Assembly (NCBI GenBank): GCA_031291725.1
Contig: JARLIM010000035.1
Coordinates: forward strand, 62,001-126,000
Direction: 5' to 3'
Source: Acetobacteraceae bacterium
Lineage (GTDB): Bacteria > Pseudomonadota > Alphaproteobacteria > Acetobacterales > Acetobacteraceae
DNA: 64,000 bases
Below, piece by piece: positions 26,845-36,755 of the stretch. Position numbers and translations under genes: made by a program. Below the pieces are notes generated by a model, which was not told the origin of the DNA, made no database searches, and saw only the letters and a list, made by a program, of their open reading frames with translations. Each line of letters begins with the position of its first letter. Position 1 is the stretch's first letter.

Positions 26845-26938
26845 CGTCATTGCGAGCGCCGCGAAGCACCCCATCGCGCCATCGGCCCGGCTTGCGGCGC
26901 GATGGGGTGCTTCCTCGCTTGCGCTCCTGGCAATGACG
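26845..26938. repeat. REP-like palindrome, copy 2
   Basis: CGTCATTGCGAGCGCCGCGAAGCACCCCATCGCG and CGCGATGGGGTGCTTCCTCGCTTGCG...CAATGACG are complementary, giving a long hairpin like the element at 5662-5748. It lies between the amidohydrolase stop and recO. A TAGGGCGGGTT motif precedes it. Confidence 0.8.
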
Positions 26939-26975
26939 ACCTCATACATAAGGCTCCGAAACCCACGGAGTCCCG

Positions 26976-27713
26976 ATGGAATGGCAAGCGCCCGGCGTGG
27001 TGCTCGATGTGCGGCCCTATGGCGAGGCAGACGCGATTGCCACGATTCTGACCGAGGAATACGGCGCCCATCGCGGCCTCGCCCGTGGTGCGCAATCCCG
27101 CGGCAAGGCCGCGCTGTGGCAGAAGGGCAATCTCATCCAGGCGCATTGGGTGGGCCGATTGTCCGACCAGCTCGGCAGCTTCTCCGCCGAACTCGTCCAC
27201 CCCGCCGCGGCCCCGATCATGGACGACCCGCTGCTGCTGGCCATCCTCACCTCCTGCTGTGCCGTGGCCGAGGGGGCGTTGATCGAGCGCGAGCCGCAGC
27301 CGGAGGTCTTCGATGGGCTGGTCCATCTGCTCGCCCGCCTACCGCTCGGCCCCGTCATGCTGGCCGACACCATACGCTGGGAACTCCGCCTGCTCGCTGG
27401 GCTGGGCTATGGCTTGGATGTCAAAGCCTGCGCCGTCACCGGGATGAATGAACGCCTCGCCTATGTCTCTCCCCGCACCGGCCGCGCCGTCACCGAGGCG
27501 GCGGCGGGGGTGTGGAAAGAACGCCTGCTGCCTTTGCCCGGCTTTCTTCTCACCGACTCGGTGGGCAATGCGGCAGAATGGGTCGATGGGTTGCGACTGG
27601 CCGGGCACTTCCTGGCGCGTGACGCTTTCGGCCACCACCATCGCCCCTTGCCGCAAGCCCGGCTGGCCCTTTACGACCGCGCTGTACAACTGGCGCTGAA
27701 CGAGACGACATGA
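26976..27713 (+). CDS. recO: DNA repair protein RecO
   Basis: This 245-residue protein is RecO, which anneals SSB-coated DNA and loads RecA with RecR in gap repair. The N-terminal OB fold reads [40 protein letters not shown]; the rest is the helical RecO C-domain ([45 protein letters not shown]), where the zinc-finger cysteines of some homologues are mostly missing. The ATGA overlap with parC shows co-translation. Confidence 0.88.
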   Translation: MEWQAPGVVLDVRPYGEADAIATILTEEYGAHRGLARGAQSRGKAALWQKGNLIQAHWVGRLSDQLGSFSAELVHPAAAPIMDDPLLLAILTSCCAVAEGALIEREPQPEVFDGLVHLLARLPLGPVMLADTIRWELRLLAGLGYGLDVKACAVTGMNERLAYVSPRTGRAVTEAAAGVWKERLLPLPGFLLTDSVGNAAEWVDGLRLAGHFLARDAFGHHHRPLPQARLALYDRAVQLALNETT

Positions 27714-29932
27714 GCGACGACCTGACCGCAGGCCATATCGAAGACACCAAGCTCTATGACGCGCTGAGCCAGCGTTATCTGGCCTATGCGATGTCCACCA
27801 TCACCTCGCGCTCGCTGCCCGATGTGCGCGATGGGCTCAAGCCGGTGCATCGCCGCATCGTCTATGCGATGCAGTTGCTCAAGCTCGACCCCAATGCCGG
27901 GTTCAAGAAATGCGCGCGCATCGTGGGTGACGTGATGGGTAAATTCCATCCGCATGGCGACAGCTCGATCTATGAGGCGATGGTGCGGCTGGCGCAGGAT
28001 TTCGCCACGCGCTTTCCGGTGGTCGAAGGCCAGGGCAATTTCGGCAATATCGACGGCGATAACCCCGCCGCCATGCGCTACACCGAAAGCCGCCTCACTG
28101 ACGTCGCCAAAGCCTTGCTCGCCGGCATCGATGAAGACGCGGTGGATTTCCGCGCCACCTATGATGGCGAGGAACGCGAGCCTGTCGTCCTGCCCGGCGG
28201 CTTTCCGAATTTGCTCGCCAATGGGGCGGCAGGCATCGCCGTCGGCATGGCCACCTCCATCCCGCCGCACAATGCGGGCGAGGTGTGTTCGGCGGCCATT
28301 CACCTCATCCAACACCCCAACGCCACCACCGCCGATCTGCTCGAACACATGCCCGCGCCGGATTTCCCCACCGGCGGCGTGCTGATGGAAGAAAAGGCGT
28401 CGCTGATCCAGGCTTACGAGACCGGGCGCGGCGGCTTTCGCACGCGGGCGAAATGGGAGGTCGAGAAGGGCAAGATGGGCGTGTGGTCCATCATCGTCAC
28501 CGAAATCCCCTATCAGGTGCAGAAATCCCGGCTGATCGAACAGATCGCCCAGCTGATGGAAGACAAGAAGCTTCCCTTGCTCGGCGACATCCGCGACGAG
28601 AGCACCGATGTCATCCGCCTCGTGCTGGAGCCGAAAAATCGCGGCGTGGAGCCGGAAGTGCTGATGGAAACCCTCTTCCGCGCCACCCCGCTGGAGAGCC
28701 GCTTCCCGCTGAACATGAACGTGCTCACCGCCGACCGCACCCCGCGCGTGCTCGGGCTGAAAGAGGTGCTGCGCCACTGGCTCGACCATCGCCATGAGGT
28801 GCTCATCCGCCGCTCGAACCACCGTCTGGCCGCGATTGAGAAGCGCCTGGAAATCCTCGACGGGTTCATCAAGGTCTATCTCAACCTCGATGAGGTCATC
28901 CGCATCATCCGCTACGAGGATGAGCCGAAAAAGGAACTCATCCGCGTCTTCGACCTCAGCGAGATGCAGGCCGAAGCCATTCTCAACATGCGGCTGCGCA
29001 GCCTGCGCAAGCTGGAGGAGATGGAAATCCGCGAGGAGCACGCCAAACTCACCGCCGAACGCGCGGGTCTGGCCGCCCTGCTGTCCGATGAGGGGCTGCG
29101 CTGGGCGAAGATCACCTCTGAGATCTCGGAAACCCGCGAGAAATTCGGATCTGGCCCACTCGGCAGCCGCCGCACGCTGCTTGGCGATGGTGCCGCCACG
29201 GTGGAAGTCACCATGGATGCCTTCGTCGAGCGCGAGGCGATCACCGTCATTCTGTCCGACAAAGGCTGGCTGCGCGCGGTCAAGGGCGCCGTGGCCGATC
29301 CGTCCGAGCTGAAATTCAAGGAAAGCGACCGGCTGCGCAGCATCGTGGCGTGCGACACCACCGACAAGCTCTGCCTCTTCGCCACCAACGGCAAAGCCTA
29401 CACCCTCAAAGCCGCCGATATTCCGCGCGGGCGCGGCGATGGCCAGAATGTGCGGGTGATCATCGATCTCGGTGATGGTGAGGACGTGGTGCGGCTGTTC
29501 GTGCATCGCGACGGCCAGAAAAAGCTCGTCGCCAGTTCCGCCGGACGCGGATTCCTGATCGCCAGCGACGAACTCTCCGCCGAGAAGCGCACCGGCAAGC
29601 AGATCCTCAACGTCAAACCCGACGAAGAGGCGGTGGCGTGCTGCGATATCGAGGGCGATACCGTCGCCGTGGTGGGGCAGAACCGCAAAATGGTGGTCTT
29701 CCCGCTCAACCAAATCCCCGACATGCAGCGCGGCCAGGGGGTGATCCTGCAACGCTACAAGGATGGCGGCATGAGCGATCTGAAGGTTTTTGTCCTCGCC
29801 GAGGGTCTGAGTTGGAAAACCGGTGACAAAATCCGCACCGAAGCCAAGCTGATGGTCTGGCAGGCCGATCGCGGAAGCCAGGGCAAAATGCTGCCCAACG
29901 GCTTCCCCAAGAGCGGCAAATTCGGCATTTAG
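27710..29932 (+). CDS. parC: DNA topoisomerase IV subunit A (ParC)
   Basis: This 740-residue type IIA topoisomerase subunit decatenates chromosomes with ParE. The breakage-reunion domain begins [31 protein letters not shown], and the active-site Tyr is Y124 in [10 protein letters not shown]. The quinolone-resistance region reads [17 protein letters not shown] with Ser85 and Glu89 equivalent to E. coli ParC Ser80 and Glu84, so it is wild type at these positions. The C-terminal beta-pinwheel lacks the GyrA box (QRRGGKG), supporting ParC over GyrA. parE is not in the window. Confidence 0.93.
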   Translation: MSDDLTAGHIEDTKLYDALSQRYLAYAMSTITSRSLPDVRDGLKPVHRRIVYAMQLLKLDPNAGFKKCARIVGDVMGKFHPHGDSSIYEAMVRLAQDFATRFPVVEGQGNFGNIDGDNPAAMRYTESRLTDVAKALLAGIDEDAVDFRATYDGEEREPVVLPGGFPNLLANGAAGIAVGMATSIPPHNAGEVCSAAIHLIQHPNATTADLLEHMPAPDFPTGGVLMEEKASLIQAYETGRGGFRTRAKWEVEKGKMGVWSIIVTEIPYQVQKSRLIEQIAQLMEDKKLPLLGDIRDESTDVIRLVLEPKNRGVEPEVLMETLFRATPLESRFPLNMNVLTADRTPRVLGLKEVLRHWLDHRHEVLIRRSNHRLAAIEKRLEILDGFIKVYLNLDEVIRIIRYEDEPKKELIRVFDLSEMQAEAILNMRLRSLRKLEEMEIREEHAKLTAERAGLAALLSDEGLRWAKITSEISETREKFGSGPLGSRRTLLGDGAATVEVTMDAFVEREAITVILSDKGWLRAVKGAVADPSELKFKESDRLRSIVACDTTDKLCLFATNGKAYTLKAADIPRGRGDGQNVRVIIDLGDGEDVVRLFVHRDGQKKLVASSAGRGFLIASDELSAEKRTGKQILNVKPDEEAVACCDIEGDTVAVVGQNRKMVVFPLNQIPDMQRGQGVILQRYKDGGMSDLKVFVLAEGLSWKTGDKIRTEAKLMVWQADRGSQGKMLPNGFPKSGKFGI

Positions 29933-30026
29933 CACGCAAACTAAGGGTTTTTCGCTAGTTGCATTGCAAGCATCACAATTTGTTTACCAGTTGGGAGTGT
30001 GCTACCGATAATACTGGTCAACCGGA

Positions 30027-32636
30027 TTGCAAAACGCAGTGCCTGACATCCAAAGGCAACATCGATCCAATCGGTGGGTGTTGTTAACATTTGTAATTTT
30101 CGGTGTATTGGGGCTTGTTCTGCCAACGGCAGCACAGACACAGAACCAGCGCACGCCCAGTGAGTTACTGCTCGACAAGGCCGAATTCTGGTACGAACAC
30201 GGCCAAGAAAATGTCGCGCTGCAAACCTATCAACGCGTGCTGTCCTTCGATCCGTCCAATATCGATGCCATGATCGGTGCGGCGCGGATGGCGCTGGATG
30301 TGGGCGACACAAACCTCGCCCGCGACTACATTGCCAAACTGCGCAATCTCGCACCGAATGACCCCGCCGTGGCATCCTTGATGGTCACGCAGGGACGCAG
30401 CCCGGAGCAGGTCAGCGCCCTGGCGGCCGCCCGCCACCTTGCCGCCGCCAACCAGCGCAAGGAAGCCATCGCGCGCTACAAGGCGCTTTTCAAGGATGGC
30501 CAGATCCCTGATGACCTTGCCGGAGAGTATTACTTTCTCGTGCTGCAGGAAGTCGAAGACGGCTCAGTGGAGAGCGAGGATATCGTTGATAAAATGACGG
30601 CCATTGCCGCCGCCCATCCGAAAGACCTCAATTACCGCCTCGCCCTCGCCCATTGCCTGGTTCTGCTCGGCGACCATCGCCCCGACGCGATCGATATCTA
30701 CGCCCAACTTGCCCGCAACCCGGCTCTGTCCGTGCGGGTGCGGCCATTGTGGCGTGAGGCGATTTTGTGGTCGGGCATCGATATTCGCGCCCGTGAACAA
30801 TTGCTCGACTACCTCTCGCTCTACCCGTCCGACCCCGATCTGGATGCGGTTCAGGCCAAAATGAAGGCCGACCTGCCCAGTCGGGCGCTGATGGCCGTGC
30901 TGCTCGGCAACACACAGGCTGATGACGGCAAGATCGATGAGGCCGAAGCAACCTACAAACAGGCCATCGCGCTCGATCCGAAGGAAGTGCAGAGCTATGT
31001 GATGATGGCCGTGCTGCTCGCCAAACATGGCCGGATGGCGGAAGCCAAGACCTATGCCCACCACGCCGCGCAGATGATGCCGTCCAACCGGGATCAGATT
31101 TTATCCATCGTGCGCGAAGGCAACGCGATGAGCATCAAGCAGGATCCTGAGGCAATGCGGCAGATCCTGGCGAAATATCACGAGGTTGCCCGGCTTGCCG
31201 ATGCCGGTCAGATCGCCGAGGCAGAGGCGATATTGCGCAAGCTGATGGGGGACACCGAAGACCCTGGCAGCTTGATGATACTCGCCGATTTGCGCCATCG
31301 CGCCGGGGATGACGTGGCGCAGCTCACGCTGCTGCAACGCGCGGTGACATTGGGGCCGACCAACGGCGATGCCCTGCTCGCCCTCAGCGCGGCCCAAGCA
31401 CAACGCGGTCAACTGGACGCCGCGCAAGCAAGCTACGACCGCGCCGCCGCTGTCTTGAACGGCTCGGAGGCCAAGGACAAGCTTCTGATATTGCGGCAGG
31501 TTCACAACGAATTGCTGCGCCAGCAAGCCTTGCGGGAGCCCGATCCGGTCAAGCGGCTGCACATGCTGCAAAACGCTGTCGCCAACGATCCAGACAATCC
31601 CTGGACCCGGCTGGAACTGGCACGCATCCAGGATGATCAGGGCAATCCGCAAGACGCCAGCGCCACCATCGCCCCGGTTCTGCACGCAGCCGACGCCGCC
31701 GACGCGCCGCGCACCACCGCAGGGGGAGAGGCCATTCAGGTGGCGTTCATCTGGACGGATTCCCACAATGCCCGCGAGCAATCGATCCGTCTGGCAACCT
31801 TGCTGCCGGAAGGTAAACGCTCAGCCGCCATGCAGACCGCTTTGGCCAGTGAGGCGTTGCGGCGGCAGGTGGTCAGCGTGCTGGAACATACCGATTCCCT
31901 CCGCCAACTGCGCCTCCTCGCCGCCCAACCCGACCCAGACGGTGTGCGCGGGCTGATCATTGGCAAGGCCGTGCTGCGGGCGCGTGGGGTGGCGGCGATG
32001 CGCACCGTGCTCGCTGACGGGCTCACAGCAACCCCCGGCCCCGCCAATGTCCTTAAAGTCCGTTATGCCGAGTTGCTGGTCGAAAACCATCAATTCGGCG
32101 CCGCCAGCGCCCTGCTCGATGCGGTGGACCCCACAGGTCTGGACGCATTGCAGCGCGAGGAATTCGAGCATAGCGGGGATTTTCTTGCCTCGGCGGAAGT
32201 CGGACAGTGGTTGCAGAAAAAAGATATCGCCCACGCCGAGAAATCCCTCGCCCGCCGCAGCACACGGATTGCCACCAGCACCGCGCTCAAAACCGCCGCC
32301 GCCCGAATTGTGATCGCCCGTGGCAACCCCGCCGCCGCTTTGGCAACCCTGCAGGCGATGCTCGACCACGATCCAACCGACGCCAATATCCGGGGTGCGG
32401 CCATCGATGCGGCGATTGCCAATTCAGACCTCCGCCACGCTGCCGCCCTGGCCGGCGAAGGCATGCGGCTCAACCCCGACAACCCGTTCATCGCCGTGCA
32501 AGCCGCCACCGTCGCCCACCAACTCAACCGGGACGCCGAGGCACTCGATGATCTGCGGCGCGCCCGCGAGTTGCGCATCGACGAATTGACGCAAGACCTA
32601 CCCATCCCGGTCGCCACGCAATCAGCGGTGCGATAG
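30027..32636 (+). CDS. BcsC-like periplasmic TPR protein lacking the outer-membrane domain
   Basis: This 869-residue protein has a signal-like hydrophobic segment (RWVLLTFVIFGVLGLVLPTAAQ) and then many TPR units. The first (LLDKAEFWYEHGQENVALQTYQRVLSFDPSNIDAMIGAARM) and a later one (LHMLQNAVANDPDNPWTRLELARIQDDQGNPQDA) closely resemble the periplasmic TPR solenoid of the cellulose synthase subunit BcsC. The C-terminus ends in further TPRs; the BCSC_C beta-barrel is absent. No bcsA, bcsB or bcsZ gene is nearby. There is no ATG before the signal segment, so the start is TTG 30027 or GTG 30039, both with weak ribosome binding sites. A role in exopolysaccharide export is inferred only. Confidence 0.72.
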   Translation: MQNAVPDIQRQHRSNRWVLLTFVIFGVLGLVLPTAAQTQNQRTPSELLLDKAEFWYEHGQENVALQTYQRVLSFDPSNIDAMIGAARMALDVGDTNLARDYIAKLRNLAPNDPAVASLMVTQGRSPEQVSALAAARHLAAANQRKEAIARYKALFKDGQIPDDLAGEYYFLVLQEVEDGSVESEDIVDKMTAIAAAHPKDLNYRLALAHCLVLLGDHRPDAIDIYAQLARNPALSVRVRPLWREAILWSGIDIRAREQLLDYLSLYPSDPDLDAVQAKMKADLPSRALMAVLLGNTQADDGKIDEAEATYKQAIALDPKEVQSYVMMAVLLAKHGRMAEAKTYAHHAAQMMPSNRDQILSIVREGNAMSIKQDPEAMRQILAKYHEVARLADAGQIAEAEAILRKLMGDTEDPGSLMILADLRHRAGDDVAQLTLLQRAVTLGPTNGDALLALSAAQAQRGQLDAAQASYDRAAAVLNGSEAKDKLLILRQVHNELLRQQALREPDPVKRLHMLQNAVANDPDNPWTRLELARIQDDQGNPQDASATIAPVLHAADAADAPRTTAGGEAIQVAFIWTDSHNAREQSIRLATLLPEGKRSAAMQTALASEALRRQVVSVLEHTDSLRQLRLLAAQPDPDGVRGLIIGKAVLRARGVAAMRTVLADGLTATPGPANVLKVRYAELLVENHQFGAASALLDAVDPTGLDALQREEFEHSGDFLASAEVGQWLQKKDIAHAEKSLARRSTRIATSTALKTAAARIVIARGNPAAALATLQAMLDHDPTDANIRGAAIDAAIANSDLRHAAALAGEGMRLNPDNPFIAVQAATVAHQLNRDAEALDDLRRARELRIDELTQDLPIPVATQSAVR

Positions 32637-32644
32637 GGCGCAGC

Positions 32645-34297
32645 TCAGCCCTGTGCGGCGATATCGCGCGCCACCGCCTCCGCCGCCTCGATGCCGTCCA
32701 CGCCTGCCGAAAGAATCCCCCCGGCATACCCCGCCCCTTCACCGGCGGGATACAGCCCATGCGTGTTGCAGCTTTCATAGGTTTTCGGATCGCGGGTGAA
32801 GCGCACCGGGCAGGAGGTGCGGGTCTCCACACCGGTCATCACCGCATCCTCCATGTCATAGCCCGCAATCTGGCGGCCAAAGGCCGGAATCGCCTCACGC
32901 AATGCCGCGATCACGAAATCCGGCAGGCAGCGCGACACATCGGTCGGCGTCACCCCCGGCTGATAGGACGGCACCACGCTGCCCAGTTCCGTGCTCGCCC
33001 GTCCGGCCAGGAAATCGCCCACGCGCTGCGCCGGTGCATGATAGTTCTCACCGCCGGCGACATAGGCCAGGCTCTCCCAATGCCGCTGATATGCCACACC
33101 GGCCAGCAGCCCCTCGCCATAGCCCGCGAAATCCTCCGGTCGCAGATCGACCACCAAGCCGGAATTCGCATTGCGCTCGGCCCGCGAATATTGGCTCATC
33201 CCGTTGGTGACCACCCGCCCGGCTTCCGACGTTGCCGCCACCACCTGACCGCCTGGGCACATACAGAAGCTATAGACCGTCCGCCCAGCGGCCAGCCCCT
33301 CGGTGCAATGATGCACCAGCTTATATTCCGCCGCCCCCAACGCCTGATGCCCGGCAAAGCTGCCCCAGCGGTCGCGGTCGATCAGCGATTGCGGATGCTC
33401 GATGCGCACACCGATGGAAAACGGCTTCTGCTCGGCAAACACCCCACGCGCGGTGAGCATATCGAACGTCTCGCGCGCCGAGTGGCCAATGGCGAGAATG
33501 ACATGGCGGGACAGCAAGTGCGTGCCATCCTCCAGCACCACACCGCGCAATTGCCGTCTGCCATCTGCCGCTTCATCGATCAGCAGATCGGCCACCTTGG
33601 TCTCGAAGCGATATTCACCGCCCAGGGCTTCGATGCTGGCGCGAATGCTCTCCACCATCGTCACCAAGCGGAAGGTGCCGATATGCGGATGCGCCTCGGT
33701 GAGAATATCCTCCGGCGCCCCCGCACGCACGAATTCCTCCAGCACCTTGCGGCCCAGAAAGCGGCGATCCTTGATGCGCGAATACAGCTTGCCGTCGCTG
33801 AACGTGCCCGCGCCGCCCTCGCCGAATTGCACGTTGGACAGCGGGTTCAGATCCGACCGCCGCCACAACCCCCACGTATCCTTCGTCCGCTGCCGCACCG
33901 CGCGGCCACGTTCCAGCACAATCGGGCGAAACCCCGCCTGCGCCAGCACCAACGCCGCCATCAGCCCGCACGGCCCGGCCCCGATCACCAGCGGGCGCTC
34001 GGTCAGATGTGCCGGGGCCTGTGCGGGGAAATGATAGGTCATATCCGGCGTGCGGATGATATCGGCACGCACCAGCAACCGCTCGGAAGCCGCCGCGTCA
34101 TCCAGCTCGACATCGACGGCATAGCTCAGCCGAATGGCCGATTTCCGCCGCGCATCCACCGCGCGTTTGAACACGCTGTAGCGCAGCAAATGTGCCGCCT
34201 CCGCGCCCAAACGGTCACGGATCGCAGCTTCGAGGGTCGCGTCATCGGAGTCGAGCGGCACGCGCAGCTCGGACAGGCGCAGCATGGTATGTGACAT
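32645..34297 (-). CDS. FAD-dependent dehydrogenase (COG2509-type NAD(P)/FAD oxidoreductase)
   Basis: This 550-residue flavoprotein has an N-terminal basic domain of about 95 residues (LRLSELRVPLDSDDATLEAAIRDRLG...) and a Rossmann FAD site LVIGAGPCGLMAALVLAQAGFRPIVLERG. A conserved central stretch NVQFGEGGAGTFSDGKLYSRIKD and a C-terminal GLYPAGEGAGYAGGILSAGVDGIEAAEAVA are typical of the uncharacterised COG2509 family. ATG 34297 and 34285 are both possible starts. The reaction is not known. It is convergent with the TPR gene and precedes no co-oriented partner closely linked by overlap; the GST gene lies just upstream on the same strand. Confidence 0.82.
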   Translation of the reverse strand: MSHTMLRLSELRVPLDSDDATLEAAIRDRLGAEAAHLLRYSVFKRAVDARRKSAIRLSYAVDVELDDAAASERLLVRADIIRTPDMTYHFPAQAPAHLTERPLVIGAGPCGLMAALVLAQAGFRPIVLERGRAVRQRTKDTWGLWRRSDLNPLSNVQFGEGGAGTFSDGKLYSRIKDRRFLGRKVLEEFVRAGAPEDILTEAHPHIGTFRLVTMVESIRASIEALGGEYRFETKVADLLIDEAADGRRQLRGVVLEDGTHLLSRHVILAIGHSARETFDMLTARGVFAEQKPFSIGVRIEHPQSLIDRDRWGSFAGHQALGAAEYKLVHHCTEGLAAGRTVYSFCMCPGGQVVAATSEAGRVVTNGMSQYSRAERNANSGLVVDLRPEDFAGYGEGLLAGVAYQRHWESLAYVAGGENYHAPAQRVGDFLAGRASTELGSVVPSYQPGVTPTDVSRCLPDFVIAALREAIPAFGRQIAGYDMEDAVMTGVETRTSCPVRFTRDPKTYESCNTHGLYPAGEGAGYAGGILSAGVDGIEAAEAVARDIAAQG

Positions 34298-34308
34298 CGC
34301 GGGCAGTC

Positions 34309-34995
34309 TTACGCGCGCGGCGCAGTTTCGCCCATATCGTCATACAGCCCGCGCAATTTGGCGAACCACACGGCGACAATATCGCTGTCCTCCAAAATCT
34401 CGAACCGGCTGACGCAGCGCGCCCACATCAGCGAGCCGCCGAGGATATAGTCGGCGTACGAGGGTTGCTCGCCGCCGAGCCATTCCTGCGCCTTGAGCAC
34501 GATGCGCACCGGCTGCAAGGCACGGCGGAACTCCAGCACCGTCTCATCGCGATTGGCGGTGACATCTTCCAGCTTGCGACCGAACAATGTCTCACGGCTC
34601 TGACGGAAATAGTGCTGATCCTCCGGGCGCAGTATCTTGATGATGTCCGAGACCACCATGCGCGAGAGATACGGATGAATGATGCTGTCCGTCCACGCAT
34701 TGATGAAACGTGCCTCTGCCGTGCTGCCGGAGGGGAAGAGCGGCGGGTGGTCGGAATATTCTTCTTCCAGATAGGTGGCGATCTCGAAGCTCTCATGCAC
34801 CACGCGCTCGCCATCGATCAAAACCGGCACACGCCCCTGGCCAGAGAATTCAATCGCCTGCTTATCGGTGAAGTACCAAGGCAACGTATCGACGGCCAGA
34901 TCCTTGTGCGCCAGAGCAAACCGGATGCGCCAGCAATAAGGGCTGAAGCGCAGGGCGGGGTCGTTTCCGGCCAGTTCGTAGAGCGTGCGGGCCAC
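34309..34995 (-). CDS. Glutathione S-transferase-family protein
   Basis: This 228-residue protein has a thioredoxin-like N-domain with the unusual SPYCWRIRFALAHKDLAVDTLPWYFTDK, the cis-Pro segment GRVPVLIDGERVVHESFEIATYLEEEY that binds glutathione, and an all-helical C-domain. I choose GTG 34995 because AGGAG lies eight bases upstream and family members begin with TLYEL; the track start at 35115 and ATG 35034 would add an unmatched leader. The stop is 11 bases before the FAD enzyme start, so the two may be co-transcribed. Substrate unknown. Confidence 0.8.
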   Translation of the reverse strand: MARTLYELAGNDPALRFSPYCWRIRFALAHKDLAVDTLPWYFTDKQAIEFSGQGRVPVLIDGERVVHESFEIATYLEEEYSDHPPLFPSGSTAEARFINAWTDSIIHPYLSRMVVSDIIKILRPEDQHYFRQSRETLFGRKLEDVTANRDETVLEFRRALQPVRIVLKAQEWLGGEQPSYADYILGGSLMWARCVSRFEILEDSDIVAVWFAKLRGLYDDMGETAPRA

Positions 34996-35144
34996 TGCGT
35001 TTACTCCTGCAGACAATGGGCGATGTGATGTCATAGCAATTAGACACCCAACGTCGCCAGAGTTCTGCACAAAATCGGGGTGGAATGCACTGACGAACGC
35101 AGAAGCCGATTGCAACGCAGCCCCTGGGCACGATACTGCGTGTC

Positions 35145-35813
35145 ATGAACATCATGGCACCCAAACGGGCGAAAATGCAGGTGGAGGTCGTGCACGATCT
35201 CGTCTGCCCGTGGTGTTACCTTGGCCTGAAGCGGCTGTTGCGCACGCTGGCAAGCCGGCCGGACATTCAGGCCGAACTGATCTGGCGCCCCTTCCTGCTC
35301 AATCCAGACATGCCGCGCGCCGGCATGGCACGGGCGGATTATGTGGCGCGCAAATTCGGCGGCGAGGAACGCGCCAAACGGCTTTACGCCTCGATTGCCG
35401 AAATCGGCATCGCCGAGGGCATTCCCTTCCGCTTCGAGCGCATCCGCCGCACGCCCTCCTCCATCGATGCGCATCGTCTGGTGCGGTGGGCTGATGCGCA
35501 TGGGCGGGGAACGCACATGGTCGAGGCACTCTTCGCCGCCCATTTCTGCGACGGCCGCGACATTGGCGACTGGCAGGTGCTGATCGCCATTGCCGGGGCC
35601 TGCGGTCTGGACGCAATGGCTGCCCATGCCTTTTTGCACTCCGATGCGGAATCAGACGCGATCCACGCCGAAAATCTGCGTGCGCATCGGCTGGGCATTA
35701 ACGGTGTGCCGTGCTTCGTCATCGCCGGGCGCCACGCCATCGCCGGCGCACAGGAACCGGAAGTGATCGCGCGTTTGCTCGATATCGCCGTGGTGGAAAG
35801 TGAAGAGTACTAG
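35145..35813 (+). CDS. DsbA-family oxidoreductase (FrnE-like)
   Basis: This 222-residue protein has a thioredoxin fold with CPWC near residues 21-24 (VVHDLVCPWCYLGLKRL) and the closing cis-Pro loop GINGVPCFVIAGRHAIAGAQ, as in FrnE and 2-hydroxychromene-2-carboxylate isomerase relatives. There is no signal peptide, so it acts in the cytosol, probably in thiol-disulfide exchange or stress. Three ATGs (35145, 35154, 35175) are possible starts. Its stop overlaps the GTG start of the next gene. Confidence 0.83.
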   Translation: MNIMAPKRAKMQVEVVHDLVCPWCYLGLKRLLRTLASRPDIQAELIWRPFLLNPDMPRAGMARADYVARKFGGEERAKRLYASIAEIGIAEGIPFRFERIRRTPSSIDAHRLVRWADAHGRGTHMVEALFAAHFCDGRDIGDWQVLIAIAGACGLDAMAAHAFLHSDAESDAIHAENLRAHRLGINGVPCFVIAGRHAIAGAQEPEVIARLLDIAVVESEEY

Positions 35814-36708
35814 GTCCCTGGCGATTGTGAACGGCTTCGGGATGAGCCTGGGAGACTCGATCATCGGGCTTCAGGCTCTCTTTGCCGCCCACCACCTCGG
35901 CCAACTCCCCCGCCCCACGCTGATCCGCCGCACCGATTGCCGCCCGATGGTGCGCGCACTCTATCCGCTGGCGGCCGATTTCGCCGAACTGGAGGATTTG
36001 CCCGCCGGCCTGTCCACCACGCCGCCGCCAGCCTTGCCCGATTCAGTTATCTCAGGATTCGCACGGGTGATCGACATCCGGGATTTTGCCTTCGACCCGG
36101 AATTTCGCGGCGTGGCGATGATCGATTTCTTCCTCCGTCGATTGGGCCTGACGCCGCAGCATATCCCGCCCGCGCTCTGCCGCAATTCCTGGCTCGCCCC
36201 GCGTCTGCGGCCATGCCGGGTGTCGGGATTGCCGCAACACTATGTGCTGTTCTGCCCGCGCGCCTCCATGGCACAGCGCGATGTGCCCACATGGGCGCAA
36301 CGCCGCATCCTCCGCCTGATGCTCGACACACAGAGCCTGCCCGTGGTCACGCAGGGAGATGCAGGTGCCGCATGGGGCGGGCGGGTGATCGCAGCGCCCA
36401 CCCTGGAGCGGATCGACGATCTCTGCGGTCTGGTGGCGCATGCGCGGCGCATCGTCTCCACCGACACCGCCATTCCCCATCTCGCCGATGCCTGGAGCGT
36501 GCCCTGCCACGCCATCTTCACCACCCATCGCCCCGAATGGCGGGTGCGCGACTATCCGCAGTGCAGCACCACCGCCCTGCCGGTGCAGGGATTGCCGGAC
36601 GCGCTGGAATTTCTGCGCTCGGAGGAGGATTTGCAGGCGGTGCAGGCGGCCTGGCATGAGGGATGGCCAGGAATGCAAGCGGATTTGGAACGGTTTCTTT
36701 CGTCTTAA
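35800..36708 (+). CDS. Glycosyltransferase family 9-like protein
   Basis: This 302-residue protein resembles heptosyltransferase-type GT9 enzymes, which add sugars to lipopolysaccharide or other glycans. The nucleotide-sugar binding signature RIVSTDTAIPHLADAWSVPCHAIF lies near residue 215, and GMSLGDSIIGLQAL near the start fits the acceptor loop. The overall match is weak, so a related carbohydrate function is possible. The GTG at 35800 lies within the preceding gene; ATG 35842 is an alternative. It is convergent with lexA across a dyad. Confidence 0.6.
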   Translation: MKSTRSLAIVNGFGMSLGDSIIGLQALFAAHHLGQLPRPTLIRRTDCRPMVRALYPLAADFAELEDLPAGLSTTPPPALPDSVISGFARVIDIRDFAFDPEFRGVAMIDFFLRRLGLTPQHIPPALCRNSWLAPRLRPCRVSGLPQHYVLFCPRASMAQRDVPTWAQRRILRLMLDTQSLPVVTQGDAGAAWGGRVIAAPTLERIDDLCGLVAHARRIVSTDTAIPHLADAWSVPCHAIFTTHRPEWRVRDYPQCSTTALPVQGLPDALEFLRSEEDLQAVQAAWHEGWPGMQADLERFLSS

Positions 36709-36713
36709 ACCGC

Positions 36714-36743
36714 AGGGCGGACGGTGCTGCGCCAATCCGCCCT
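36714..36743. terminator. Terminator-like dyad between convergent genes
   Basis: AGGGCGGA (36714-36721) and TCCGCCCT (36736-36743) are a perfect 8-bp inverted repeat with a 14-nt loop, placed between the 3' ends of the GT9-like gene and lexA. The same core is used in the rfbD/rluA junction at 1322-1349. No T-run follows on either strand. Confidence 0.5.
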
Positions 36744-36755
36744 ATGGTCGTCGCC

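Noticed and set aside
27671-29935. 754-residue minus-strand ORF
   Set aside because: Antisense shadow of parC; no recognisable motif and no start context.
32635-32652. AGGGC/GCCCT mini-dyad between the TPR and FAD genes
   Set aside because: Only 5 bp of stem; too short to separate from chance in a GC-rich sequence.
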